Translations under genes and position numbers: made by a program
Shown: positions 54,117-62,365 of the stretch, piece after piece
Position numbering within the stretch: the stretch's first letter is position 1
How the letters are laid out: each line of letters begins with the position of its first letter
The notes under the pieces: generated by a model
The model's input: the letters and a program-made list of their open reading frames with translations, nothing else
Database searches by the model: none
Told to the model about the DNA's origin: nothing
NCBI GenBank assembly: GCA_036653595.1
Contig: JAVVTQ010000004.1
Coordinates: forward strand, 1 to 64,000
Reading direction: 5' to 3'
DNA from: JAVVTQ01 sp036653595
Lineage (GTDB): Bacteria; Bacillota; Clostridia; Oscillospirales; Ruminococcaceae
DNA length: 64,000 bases

Positions 54117-54809
54117 ATGAACTATTCACATGAAGTTGAGCGCATGTGTCCCGTGGCAAAAGGACCTAACCATGGTCCCGCACCGATTCCGGAGGAGGGT
54201 CGCTGGGTAAAGTCAACGCAAATTGGCGATATCTCGGGTCTTTCGCATGGAATTGGCTGGTGCGCGCCCCAACAGGGAGCATGCAAGCTCACGCTCAACG
54301 TAAAAGAAGGTATAATTGAGGAGGCGCTTGTCGAGACACTCGGATGCTCAGGCATGACGCATTCTGCGGCGATGGCTGCCGAAATTCTCACAGGCAAGAC
54401 GATTCTGGAGGCTCTGAACACAGACCTCGTGTGCGACGCCATCAACGTGGCTATGCGCGAAATTTTCCTACAACTTGTCTACGGCAGAACCCAGACGGCG
54501 TTTTCGGAGGGCGGTCTGCCCATCGGCGCGTCGCTTGAGGACCTCGGCAAGGGACTTCGCTCGCAGATAGGCACTATGTTTGCCACCTCGGCAAAGGGAG
54601 TGCGCTATCTTGAAATGGCGGAGGGCTATGTGCTCTCTGTTGCGCTCGACAAAAACGGTGAGGCCATTGGCTATAAGTTCATAAAAATAGGGAAAATGCT
54701 CGAGGATATCCGTCACGGCAAGGACGCGAAGGAAGCCTACGAGAAGAATATCGGCACATACGGCAGATATGACGGCGCGGCGAAATACATCGACCCGCGC
54801 GAAGAATAA
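54117..54809 (+). CDS. Iron-sulfur cluster assembly scaffold (IscU/NifU-like)
   Basis: A 230-residue protein with a U-type Fe-S scaffold-like core. The second scaffold Cys fits ETLGCSGMTHSAAMAAEIL; a Cys pair in GWCAPQQGAC could supply others, but the classical third Cys (HCS) is not seen. The protein is longer than IscU (about 130). It is paired with the GGGtGRT gene 17 nt downstream under a strong promoter. Role in Fe-S assembly is inferred from the fold and the known pairing; no sufS/sufB-type gene is near. Confidence 0.78.
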   Translation: MNYSHEVERMCPVAKGPNHGPAPIPEEGRWVKSTQIGDISGLSHGIGWCAPQQGACKLTLNVKEGIIEEALVETLGCSGMTHSAAMAAEILTGKTILEALNTDLVCDAINVAMREIFLQLVYGRTQTAFSEGGLPIGASLEDLGKGLRSQIGTMFATSAKGVRYLEMAEGYVLSVALDKNGEAIGYKFIKIGKMLEDIRHGKDAKEAYEKNIGTYGRYDGAAKYIDPREE

Positions 54810-54826
54810 GGAAGGAGGGCACGAAT

Positions 54827-55825
54827 ATGGCTAATTTTGAAGGTAAAGAGAGACGAATGACAAAAATCGATGCTTTCCTCAAGGAAAATGGCTTTGAGAC
54901 GATGGAGGCAGCGAGAGATCTCTGCCTGTCTAAGGGCATTGATGTCGATAAGATAGTCAAGGGCGTTCAGCCCATCGCATTTGAAAACGCAGTCTGGGCT
55001 TATACGCTCGGAGTGGCGCTCGCACTCAAAAAAGGCGCAACATCAGCCGATAAGGCCTCCGAAATCATCGGTGAGGGACTTGAGGCTTTCTGCATTCCCG
55101 GCTCTGTCGCCGAACAGCGCAGTGTCGGACGCGGCCACGGTAACCTGGGCGCGATGCTCTTGCGCGAAGAGACAAATTGCTTCTGCTTTCTTGCCGGCCA
55201 CGAGTCCTTTGCGGCTGCCGAGGGCGCAATCGGAATAGTCCGCACGGCGAACAAGGCACGCAAGTCACCGCTGCGCGTCATTCTCAACGGTTTGGGAAAA
55301 GATGCGGCATATATCATTTCGAGAATCAACGGTTTCACATATGTGGAGACGGATTTTGACTTTATGACAAGCCAGGTAAAAATTGTGCGCGAGGTCAAGT
55401 TCTCGGACGGTGAGCGCGCGGCGGTTCGCTGCTACGGCGCAAACGATGTTCTTGAGGGCGTTGCCATCATGAAGCTCGAAAAGGTCGATGTCTCCATAAC
55501 CGGAAACTCAACCAACCCGACACGCTTCCAACACCTTGTCGCCGGAACCTATAAGAAATGGTGCACGGAGAACAGCGTGAGGTACTTCTCTGTCGCCTCA
55601 GGCGGCGGCACGGGCAGAACGCTTCATCCGGACAATGTCGCGGCAGGCCCCGCCTCTTACGGCCTCACCGACAGCCTGGGCAGAATGCACGGAGACGCTC
55701 AATTTGCAGGCTCGTCTTCAGTCCCGGCACACGTCGAGATGATGGGCCTTATCGGAATGGGCAACAACCCCATGGTCGGCGCCACAGTGGCTTGTGCAGT
55801 TGCTGTCAGCGAGGCGCTCAAGTAA
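54827..55825 (+). CDS. GGGtGRT protein (conserved, function unknown)
   Basis: A 332-residue soluble protein with the namesake motif GGGTGRTLHPDNVAAGPASYG near residue 262 (core GGGTGRT). Glycine-rich stretches (GRGHGNLGAML near 103) and a hydrophobic core suggest an alpha/beta nucleotide- or cofactor-binding fold, but I do not recognise an enzyme family. It is found beside a scaffold protein in many Clostridia by my recollection. AAGGAGGG is about 8 nt before the ATG. A terminator follows. Function not assigned. Confidence 0.8.
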   Translation: MANFEGKERRMTKIDAFLKENGFETMEAARDLCLSKGIDVDKIVKGVQPIAFENAVWAYTLGVALALKKGATSADKASEIIGEGLEAFCIPGSVAEQRSVGRGHGNLGAMLLREETNCFCFLAGHESFAAAEGAIGIVRTANKARKSPLRVILNGLGKDAAYIISRINGFTYVETDFDFMTSQVKIVREVKFSDGERAAVRCYGANDVLEGVAIMKLEKVDVSITGNSTNPTRFQHLVAGTYKKWCTENSVRYFSVASGGGTGRTLHPDNVAAGPASYGLTDSLGRMHGDAQFAGSSSVPAHVEMMGLIGMGNNPMVGATVACAVAVSEALK

Positions 55826-55850
55826 GACAGGAAGATAATCGAAAATTAAA

Positions 55851-55888
55851 GAGCTCCGCCACATCACTGTGAGCGGAACTCTTTTTTA
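55851..55888. terminator. Terminator after the GGGtGRT gene
   Basis: GAGCTCCGC (55851-55859) pairs with GCGGAACTC (55873-55881) with one mismatch, followed by TTTTTT. Confidence 0.7.
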
Positions 55889-55914
55889 TTTGACCTTGTT
55901 TGTATTGATTGTGC

Positions 55915-56712
55915 CTATTTGTCGGTCAGAAATCCGATTCTTTCAATTCTTTTAAGGCCGAGCTTTTTAATTTCTTTAAGACCCTTGTTTAAAAAAGCAT
56001 CGGAGGCGATATACTTTGGGTCGTGCGCATCATATCCGATAATACAAGTACAGCCGCAGTCGGCGGCAATTTTCCAGAAGCTCTCGTAGGGGTACGTTTT
56101 TGTGGTGTGCCGCGCTCCCCTGATTCGATAACCGGAGAGGTTGAATTCGAGCGGAAGCCCCAACTTATACGCTTTTTCGCATATTTGGCGGCTTGCCTTT
56201 TCGCAGGCAACATCGAAGTATTTATATGAATTTATGAAGAGGTCAGGGTGTGCCACGTAGGCAAATTTCTTGTATTCCATCCCCTTGAGGATGCTTTCGA
56301 GATAAATCTCGAGATTTTCTTTGTCCACAATTGAGTGCCCGAAATATTCCGGGTACTTGCTGTCATCCTTGTAAAAGTGATTGCCAAAAATCACATAGTC
56401 GAGCTTTCTCGCCTCCACTTGTTCCGTCAGCCAAGGCATATAGTCGTCGAAGTATTCGCACTCCAGCCCTATTTTTATGCTGAGCACATCCTTGTAACGC
56501 TGCTTTAGCTCTGTGAGCGACTCGATATAGTCATCCAACATGAAATTATCCATGCGAATAAATGAGCGAAATTTATTCGGATACGGCCACGGCGAATGGT
56601 CAGAGAAGCCCAACTCGTCGAAATGCGCTCTCACTGCGGCCTTTACATAGGATTCGTCCCACTGCGTCGCGTGCTTGCAGCGATAGGTATGTGTGTGATA
56701 ATTGGTTTTCAT
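55915..56712 (-). CDS. PHP-domain histidinol-phosphatase-like protein
   Basis: A 265-residue metal-dependent PHP phosphoesterase. Metal ligands are in NYHTHTYRCKHA, ELGFSDHSPW, IGLECEYFDDY, YVAHPDLF and GYDAHDP. The HisJ subgroup of histidinol-phosphatases has this length and order, but other small phosphoesters are possible; no his operon is nearby. ATG overlaps the upstream glycosylase stop by 4 nt (ATGA), so the two are coupled. Confidence 0.87.
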   Translation of the reverse strand: MKTNYHTHTYRCKHATQWDESYVKAAVRAHFDELGFSDHSPWPYPNKFRSFIRMDNFMLDDYIESLTELKQRYKDVLSIKIGLECEYFDDYMPWLTEQVEARKLDYVIFGNHFYKDDSKYPEYFGHSIVDKENLEIYLESILKGMEYKKFAYVAHPDLFINSYKYFDVACEKASRQICEKAYKLGLPLEFNLSGYRIRGARHTTKTYPYESFWKIAADCGCTCIIGYDAHDPKYIASDAFLNKGLKEIKKLGLKRIERIGFLTDK

Positions 56713-57548
56713 TTTGAATCCCCCTCTTCAATGCTGTTTTCTTTGCTCAAAACCCCTGAGGTTCTGACATAGTGGAATATATATTGCTGGGCAATGCCGG
56801 CATAGGGCTTTGCAGCTTCCGGAAGGCCAAGCGGAAAAAGCGAAGCCATGGCGCGCTTTATCCACACATCCTCGGGAAAGGCCTCAAGCCTGTTTGCGCC
56901 GAAAAGCAAGGTGCAGTCGGCCACCTTTTTGCCGACTCCGACGATTTTCATGAGCATGGCGCGGGCTTCGTCGAGCGGTGCCTCTTTGACGAAATCCTCG
57001 TCCACGGTTTTATCGGAGCATTTTTTGGCGCCGTCGATTATGTATCTCGCGCGAAAGCCGCATCGTAAAGGCGCCAAATCCTCAGTCGACAGGGAGGCCA
57101 GCACCTCGGCAGTCGGAAAAGCAAAGTAACCGCCGCAGTCCTCACCAAAGCACTCGCACAGCCGCGCTATGATTCCTGAGATGCGCTTTATGTTGTTGTT
57201 TTGCGATATTATAAAACTGCAAAGAGTCTCCCAAAAGGGCTGGTGCATTATGCGAATTCCAGGGCAGTAGGCCACCGCCGCCGCGAGTGTTGAATCGCGG
57301 CACAGAATGGTCTTGACGTCCGAATAGTCCGAGGAAAGCCCGAGGTATGAGCAGAGCCAGGCGTCATAGTCTTCGCGAGAGCAGCCGCTTATATAGAGCA
57401 GCTCGCCGCTCTGGCGCAGTGACAGCTGCTTGTCGCGGACAACTCCGACATACGCGCCTTCGATGTGTTCAAATCGAAAGCATTGCCCGCATTCGAGCGT
57501 TTGGGAAAGCGAAAAGTCCCGCGCTTCAACCGAAAAGGAAGTTTCCAT
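56709..57548 (-). CDS. OGG1-like 8-oxoguanine DNA glycosylase/lyase
   Basis: A 279-residue HhH-GPD enzyme removing 8-oxoguanine from DNA. An N-terminal beta domain (about 1-95; GQCFRFEHIEG) and the HhH-GPD helices follow the OGG1 plan. Diagnostic are SQNNNIKRISGII (cf. human SSNNNIARITGM), CGFRARYI, the catalytic Lys K208 in GVGKKVADC and Asp D227 in PEDVW. It is a eukaryote-type Ogg1, not MutM. GGAGGG is about 8 nt before the ATG. It is coupled to the PHP gene downstream. Confidence 0.93.
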   Translation of the reverse strand: METSFSVEARDFSLSQTLECGQCFRFEHIEGAYVGVVRDKQLSLRQSGELLYISGCSREDYDAWLCSYLGLSSDYSDVKTILCRDSTLAAAVAYCPGIRIMHQPFWETLCSFIISQNNNIKRISGIIARLCECFGEDCGGYFAFPTAEVLASLSTEDLAPLRCGFRARYIIDGAKKCSDKTVDEDFVKEAPLDEARAMLMKIVGVGKKVADCTLLFGANRLEAFPEDVWIKRAMASLFPLGLPEAAKPYAGIAQQYIFHYVRTSGVLSKENSIEEGDSK

Positions 57549-58025
57549 TTGTTTTCCCTCCGCAATATATTTTGACGAAAACGAACAGCTTTAATAATAA
57601 CACGTTTTTTCAAAAAATCACGCTAACGTTCATATTTTTCCAAAAAAGTTATTTATTGGTCTTGTCGGTGAGAAAAAAGTGAAAAAACACGGCGTAGGAC
57701 GCTTTTTCGGGAAGCCTAAATTGTGCGATTTTGAGTGGAGCCGCAGTATTATGTCGAAATATCACGAAATAAGTAAACGCACTGTTATGTTCAAAAACTT
57801 TAACATACAGTCAAAGCTCAGCTTTATGCACAGGGATAAAAACCTAAAAAGTGAGTGATACGGGCAGTTATCAACACCTTCAACAGAGTTTTCAACAGTC
57901 TTGCATGAATAAAAGTTCATTACAACAAGTATAATCAACTTTACATTGCGGCGCATAAATTCGCCCAACTCGAACAAAATATTCATATAAGATATTTATG
58001 CAAAATCAGATGGGGGATGGCGAAG
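57549..58025. other. AT-rich intergenic region with DnaA-box-like words
   Basis: A 477-nt gap between divergent genes. The left part (57549-57700) is AT-rich with A/T tracts. At 57824-57832 is TTATGCACA (fits TTATNCACA), at 57868-57876 TTATCAACA (one change from TTATCCACA) and at 57889-57897 TTTTCAACA (two changes). This could be an origin fragment, a DnaA titration site or chance. A TATAAT lies at 57930-57935 without a good -35. No gene is seen. Confidence 0.4.
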
Positions 58026-58271
58026 ATGAAAGGAGTCAGCAAAAAAGTGATTGAAATCGTCGATGCGGACAATGAATATATAGAGCGTGTCTTGGTTTTT
58101 TTGAAGCCCGGAACGAAGGATGTGAGAATTCGCAGCGGAAGCGAGTGCGCAAAAAACTATGTCAGCACGCTGACGTGCGAAAAAAAGAAAATTTCAACGG
58201 CAAAGCTCTTTGCTATAATTGCGGCACTGACATGCCTTGCGGCGACGGCGCTTTACCTTATTTTTAGATAG
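58026..58271 (+). CDS. Small membrane protein of unknown function
   Basis: An 81-residue protein. The first about 50 residues are polar, with beta-type strands (KVIEIVDADNEY, RVLVFLKPG), and residues about 56-79 form one hydrophobic segment (LFAIIAALTCLAATALYLIF) at the C-terminus. I do not recognise it. ATG 58026 is chosen because the GGGGG run is about 9 nt upstream; ATG 58017 has no room. A good terminator follows, so this reading is probably a real gene. Confidence 0.6.
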   Translation: MKGVSKKVIEIVDADNEYIERVLVFLKPGTKDVRIRSGSECAKNYVSTLTCEKKKISTAKLFAIIAALTCLAATALYLIFR

Positions 58272-58276
58272 AAGAT

Positions 58277-58306
58277 AAAAAGCCGGCATGTCCGGCTTTT
58301 ATTTTT
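58277..58306 (+). terminator. Terminator after the small membrane protein gene
   Basis: AAAAAGCCGG (58277-58286) pairs with CCGGCTTTT (58292-58300), followed by ATTTTT. Confidence 0.8.
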
Positions 58307-58418
58307 GTGGCCAAAAGGATGCACATCGTGTCAAAAGGTGTGTGCAAAGCAATCATTTTGTGCTATAATATTCTAAATAAATTATTTTTTATAATGGCAT
58401 AACATGTTGAGGAGTCAA

Positions 58419-59228
58419 ATGGTAAACGACATCGAACAAATGCAGAGCGCAGAAACTGTCGAAAATGACGGCGAGCTTGTCTTTGGCAAAAATGCTGTTA
58501 CTGAGCTGCTGCGCAGCGGGGCGGCTGTGGACACGCTGTATCTCACCTGCGATGAAACCGACAAGGTCGGCGCATATCTTGCATCGCTGGCAAAGGAAAA
58601 CGGTGCAGTGGTAAAGCATATACATCCGCAAAAGCTGACGAAAATCTGCGGCAGCGACAGACATCAGGGCGTCGCAGTGCGCTGCATCATGTGCGATTAC
58701 TGCACGATTGAGGATATTGTCGCGGTCGCAAAGGAGCGCAAAGAGAAGCCATTTATCATTGTGACCGATGGCATCGAGGATCCGCATAATCTGGGCGCAA
58801 TCATAAGAACCGCCGAGTGTGCGGGGGCGCATGGTGTTATACTGCAAAAAAGACGCGGATGTTCTGTCACGGCGACGGTTCACAGAGCATCGGCGGGTGC
58901 GTGCAGCCACATAAAAATATCGCGTGTCACGAATCTCGCCGCAGCGATAAACCAGCTCAAGGAGCTTGGCATATTTTTTTACTGTGCCGACATGGACGGG
59001 GAATATTGCTGCGATGTCGACATGACGGGTGCGACGGCGCTTGTTGTCGGCTCCGAGGGATTTGGCGTGTCGAGGCTCACCAAAGAGCTTTGCGACAAGG
59101 TTGTGTCGCTTCCTATCATGGGAGAGGTTGGTTCTCTGAATGCGTCCGTTGCAGCGGGAGCCTTGATATATGAAATCGTTCGCCAGAATAAACTTTGCGA
59201 GAGGAGACTTTCGGATGGAAGAAAATAG
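58419..59228 (+). CDS. SpoU-type 23S rRNA 2'-O-methyltransferase (RlmB-like)
   Basis: A 269-residue SpoU methyltransferase using S-adenosylmethionine. The N-terminal L30e-like substrate domain (about 1-80) has VFGKNAVTELL; SpoU motifs are NLGAIIRTAECAGAHGVIL (motif 1), VVGSEGFGVSRL (2) and LPIMGEVGSLNASVAAGA (3). RlmB methylates G2251 of 23S rRNA; TrmH-like alternatives exist. ATG 58419 has GAGGAG about 5 nt upstream and is preferred over ATG 58404. It overlaps the following gene by 14 nt. Confidence 0.92.
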   Translation: MVNDIEQMQSAETVENDGELVFGKNAVTELLRSGAAVDTLYLTCDETDKVGAYLASLAKENGAVVKHIHPQKLTKICGSDRHQGVAVRCIMCDYCTIEDIVAVAKERKEKPFIIVTDGIEDPHNLGAIIRTAECAGAHGVILQKRRGCSVTATVHRASAGACSHIKISRVTNLAAAINQLKELGIFFYCADMDGEYCCDVDMTGATALVVGSEGFGVSRLTKELCDKVVSLPIMGEVGSLNASVAAGALIYEIVRQNKLCERRLSDGRK

Positions 59229-62193
59229 AATTAGCCGCGAAGCGTCCGAAAAGCGCGAAGAAATCGAAAAAACTCAAAGCGGCAAGGATGTGCCAATGAG
59301 TGCCGCAGACGAGGTCAAGAATATTCTCAAGAATATTGAGAGAATGAATACCGTGCAGTTCACTCCACCAACGCAGGAGCAGTGCGACGAGTATATTCAA
59401 AAAAAAGCGGCGAGCAATCCGCAGCAGTATTCGACATATTTCACACAGCCACCCACACAGCATGTGCAAAGACAGCAGCCTTTCGCGCCGCAGCCGAGCG
59501 CGCAGCAGAGCGCAGGGCAGGGACAACCGCGCCAAGGAGCGGGTCAGGCAACAGGCCAGACGCAAGCCGCGAGCGGCGCCGGCCAGATGCAAAGACAACA
59601 GCCTTTCGCGCCGCAACAGAGCGCAGGGCAGCGCCCCGATTTTGGAAAAACACCGGCGCAGCGCACCGAGGGCGCGCTCAAAACCGCGCCGACTCCCGCG
59701 CAGGCATCGACAATGTCTGATTCGCCGTCAAAAAGCAGGCTTGAAAAACTCAAGGGCCTTTTTGATGATGCAAAGAAGGCGGATGAATTCAAAATCGGCA
59801 GCCCAAATGCGGTGAAACAAAAAGATGCCCAAACAGCAAAACCATCCAAGACAAGCAGCGATGAAGAGCTTCCGGAGGACTTCAAGCAGCGATTCAAAAG
59901 CGCTTCCGAGCAGCAATCGCGCTCTCTGCGCAGTGTTTTGCATGAGACGGGTCAATTTGACAAGATAAAAGAGATAAACAAAAGTATGCTCGCGCCGACG
60001 ATTGAGCGCGGAATAGATGAGCTTCAGGACATGACGATGGACAGGGTTGTGCAGGAATGCGAGCCGCCTGAGGATGGCGTGTCCCACAGCCCCATTTTCC
60101 CTGAAAAACACCCTATATTTTCAAAGTCAATCACATGTGAAACCGACGTCAGGGGTTCTGTCGGCTCTGAAGCTGACAGCAGCGAGACAAAGCCGAAAAA
60201 TCTCTCCTCAATAAGCTTTGATTCCGGCACCGGCGAGATTATACTCGACGAAGACGGAAAGCAAATTGAGAAAAAAGGCGTGCTCAACGTAAAGGAAAAT
60301 GTAGACGACAATTTCAGGGAATTCTTCGGCAACACGGTCATAATTGACCGTGAATCACTTGACGACAAGTCGAAGCGACGCAGAAAGATTAAGAATTTTG
60401 CGGCAAAGGATCCGGACAACGTTGTGGGAAGCCCGGTGTTCGAGGATGAAAGAACGATGGAAATCGACAGGCTTGAGGAGTATCGCTCAAAAGAGGATAC
60501 GGAGCCTGTTTTGGCGGAGCTTATGGCGCTGAGGGCAAAAGCGATGCTCCGCACGACAGTGACGGGGATTTTGGCGATAATTCTGACCGCGATTTCCCTG
60601 ATGACGAAGTTTGAACTTTTGCCGGACGCGCTGACAACCCCACCCGTTTATTACATCGTTTTCGCGGCGATAATGCTGGCAGTCATCGCGTGCAATTATG
60701 ACACGGTGCTTTTCGGTTTCGGAAAGCTTGTGTCGTTTAGGGCAAATGAGGATTCACTCACGTCGTTTGCGGCACTTATCGGATTTATCCAGCCGGCGGT
60801 TATGGCGTTTATCGGGACAAATGATTTGATGTCGGAGGCGATTTGCACTCCTGTGGCAGCGCTCGCAGTGTTTGCCTCATGCTTCGGAAAGACGGTATTT
60901 TCAAAGAGAGTGCTCGAAAATTTCAACAACATCACCGACTCAAATGACAAATACGCCTCAACAATTTTGGAGGACGCAAATTTTTCAAGGCGGCTGACGC
61001 GCGGCACAGAGGTTGGCGGGGATGGGAGAATCCTTCTCAGAAGGAAGACCGGTTTCACCGATAATTTTCTGGCGCATTCATTTTCCAAGGACAACGAGAG
61101 CTCACGCATTTTTCTGCTGTCATCGATAATGTTCATCGTCACCCTGCTTTGTGGGGTTATCGCCTATCTCAAGACGGCGGATTTCAGTGTTGTGTTGGCA
61201 TCAATAGGTCTTTGCGCGGCGCTGTGTGCCCCGTTTACGGCGACTTTAAAAAGCGAGATTCCTCTCGATAAAATGCAAAAGCACCTCTCGCGCTACGGCA
61301 CGGTGGTGCCCGGCTACAGCGCAACCGATGAGGTGTGCGCCACGGGCTGTGTCGTAATAGAGGGACGCGAGCTGTTCCCCAAAGGCAATGTGATGCTCCA
61401 CGGCATAAAGACCTTTGAACGCGAGAGAATAGACAAAGCTATTTTATACGCGGCCTCGGTTTTGATAAACTCCTGCGACACGATGGCAAACATGTTTTTG
61501 AGCGTTATTCAAAACAAGACAGACATGCTCTACAGCGTTGACGGCGTCGTGTACGAGGACGGTCTGGGGTTTAGCTTTTGGGTGGACAAGGAAAGAGTTA
61601 TGGTTGGCACGCGCGAGCTCTTGGAGTCGCACGAGATAGAGGTTCCGTCGCGCGATTATGAAAATCGCTATACAAAGACGAGCACACGCGACGCGGTTTA
61701 CCTGGCCGTATCCGGCAAGCTCTATGCCATGTTTGTCATAAGCTATATTCCAAACACGGCTGTCGAGTCGTCACTGCATCAGCTGGAGGGCGAGGGCATA
61801 GGCATACTGGTCAGAACGAGAGACTTTTTCCTGACGCCGGAGCGAATTTCAAAGATGTACAACATTCCGCGCACGATGATAAGCATTGTGAGTGAGAACG
61901 ATCTTGTCGAATTGTCGCATCACACCGAGTACGCGGGACACGCCGCCTCATCACTCACGCACATCGGAACACTCACATCGTTTACAAAGGGCATTGTAGC
62001 CTGTTTTTGCGTAAACACGGCCGTGCGTGCCGCAACTGTGCTGGAGCTGTGCTGTTTGCTTCTCGGCGGCTTGCTGGGAGTGACACTCACACTGTTCGGC
62101 GCACTCGTCTCGGTGGGTACAGTTCCGATCATTTTGTTCCAGACCGTGTGGTGTCTGCTCATGTATGTTGTGGTCACAATGAGAAAGTATTGA
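59215..62193 (+). CDS. Large membrane protein resembling a catalytically dead P1B-type ATPase
   Basis: A 992-residue protein I cannot place in a named family. Residues 1-440 are cytoplasmic and low-complexity: Gln/Ala/Pro-rich at about 70-160 with an in-frame duplication (QRQQPFAPQ twice), then charged. Four TM segments (about 447-465, 480-500, 513-535, 541-560) precede a short loop; two more (about 630-680) carry LCAAL/CAPFTATL where P1B pumps have CPC. The cytoplasmic domain at about 700-915 fits the P/N-domain: WVDKERVMVGTRELLES and VYLAVSGKLYAMFVI. But DKTGT is replaced by EVCATGC, TGDN by RTRD, GDGxND and HP are absent. Two or three C-terminal TMs end it. It overlaps the SpoU gene, GAGAGGAG about 9 nt upstream of the ATG. 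Confidence 0.7.
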   Translation: MEENRISREASEKREEIEKTQSGKDVPMSAADEVKNILKNIERMNTVQFTPPTQEQCDEYIQKKAASNPQQYSTYFTQPPTQHVQRQQPFAPQPSAQQSAGQGQPRQGAGQATGQTQAASGAGQMQRQQPFAPQQSAGQRPDFGKTPAQRTEGALKTAPTPAQASTMSDSPSKSRLEKLKGLFDDAKKADEFKIGSPNAVKQKDAQTAKPSKTSSDEELPEDFKQRFKSASEQQSRSLRSVLHETGQFDKIKEINKSMLAPTIERGIDELQDMTMDRVVQECEPPEDGVSHSPIFPEKHPIFSKSITCETDVRGSVGSEADSSETKPKNLSSISFDSGTGEIILDEDGKQIEKKGVLNVKENVDDNFREFFGNTVIIDRESLDDKSKRRRKIKNFAAKDPDNVVGSPVFEDERTMEIDRLEEYRSKEDTEPVLAELMALRAKAMLRTTVTGILAIILTAISLMTKFELLPDALTTPPVYYIVFAAIMLAVIACNYDTVLFGFGKLVSFRANEDSLTSFAALIGFIQPAVMAFIGTNDLMSEAICTPVAALAVFASCFGKTVFSKRVLENFNNITDSNDKYASTILEDANFSRRLTRGTEVGGDGRILLRRKTGFTDNFLAHSFSKDNESSRIFLLSSIMFIVTLLCGVIAYLKTADFSVVLASIGLCAALCAPFTATLKSEIPLDKMQKHLSRYGTVVPGYSATDEVCATGCVVIEGRELFPKGNVMLHGIKTFERERIDKAILYAASVLINSCDTMANMFLSVIQNKTDMLYSVDGVVYEDGLGFSFWVDKERVMVGTRELLESHEIEVPSRDYENRYTKTSTRDAVYLAVSGKLYAMFVISYIPNTAVESSLHQLEGEGIGILVRTRDFFLTPERISKMYNIPRTMISIVSENDLVELSHHTEYAGHAASSLTHIGTLTSFTKGIVACFCVNTAVRAATVLELCCLLLGGLLGVTLTLFGALVSVGTVPIILFQTVWCLLMYVVVTMRKY
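59465..59614 (+). repeat. In-frame direct repeat in the Gln-rich region
   Basis: A 27-nt word at 59465-59491 recurs at 59588-59614 with one substitution (offset 123 nt, 41 codons). It codes for QRQQPFAPQ in both copies. Confidence 0.75.
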
Positions 62194-62218
62194 GCCTTTT
62201 AGTGAATATACACAAAAC

Positions 62219-62250
62219 AATCGCGGGGAATTCTACTCCCGCGATTTGTT
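62219..62250 (+). terminator. Terminator after the P-ATPase-like gene
   Basis: AATCGCGGG (62219-62227) pairs with CCCGCGATT (62238-62246), followed by TGTTTTATT. It separates the EF-G-like gene as its own unit. Confidence 0.8.
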
Positions 62251-62365
62251 TTATTGTACAAAAAACCCTTTAACATTGCCTCAAATTATGATAAACTTTT
62301 TAGGTACGATGCAAAAAAGCTCATCACCGAGCTTATTTTGGATATAAATGGAGGAAATGTTTCTC

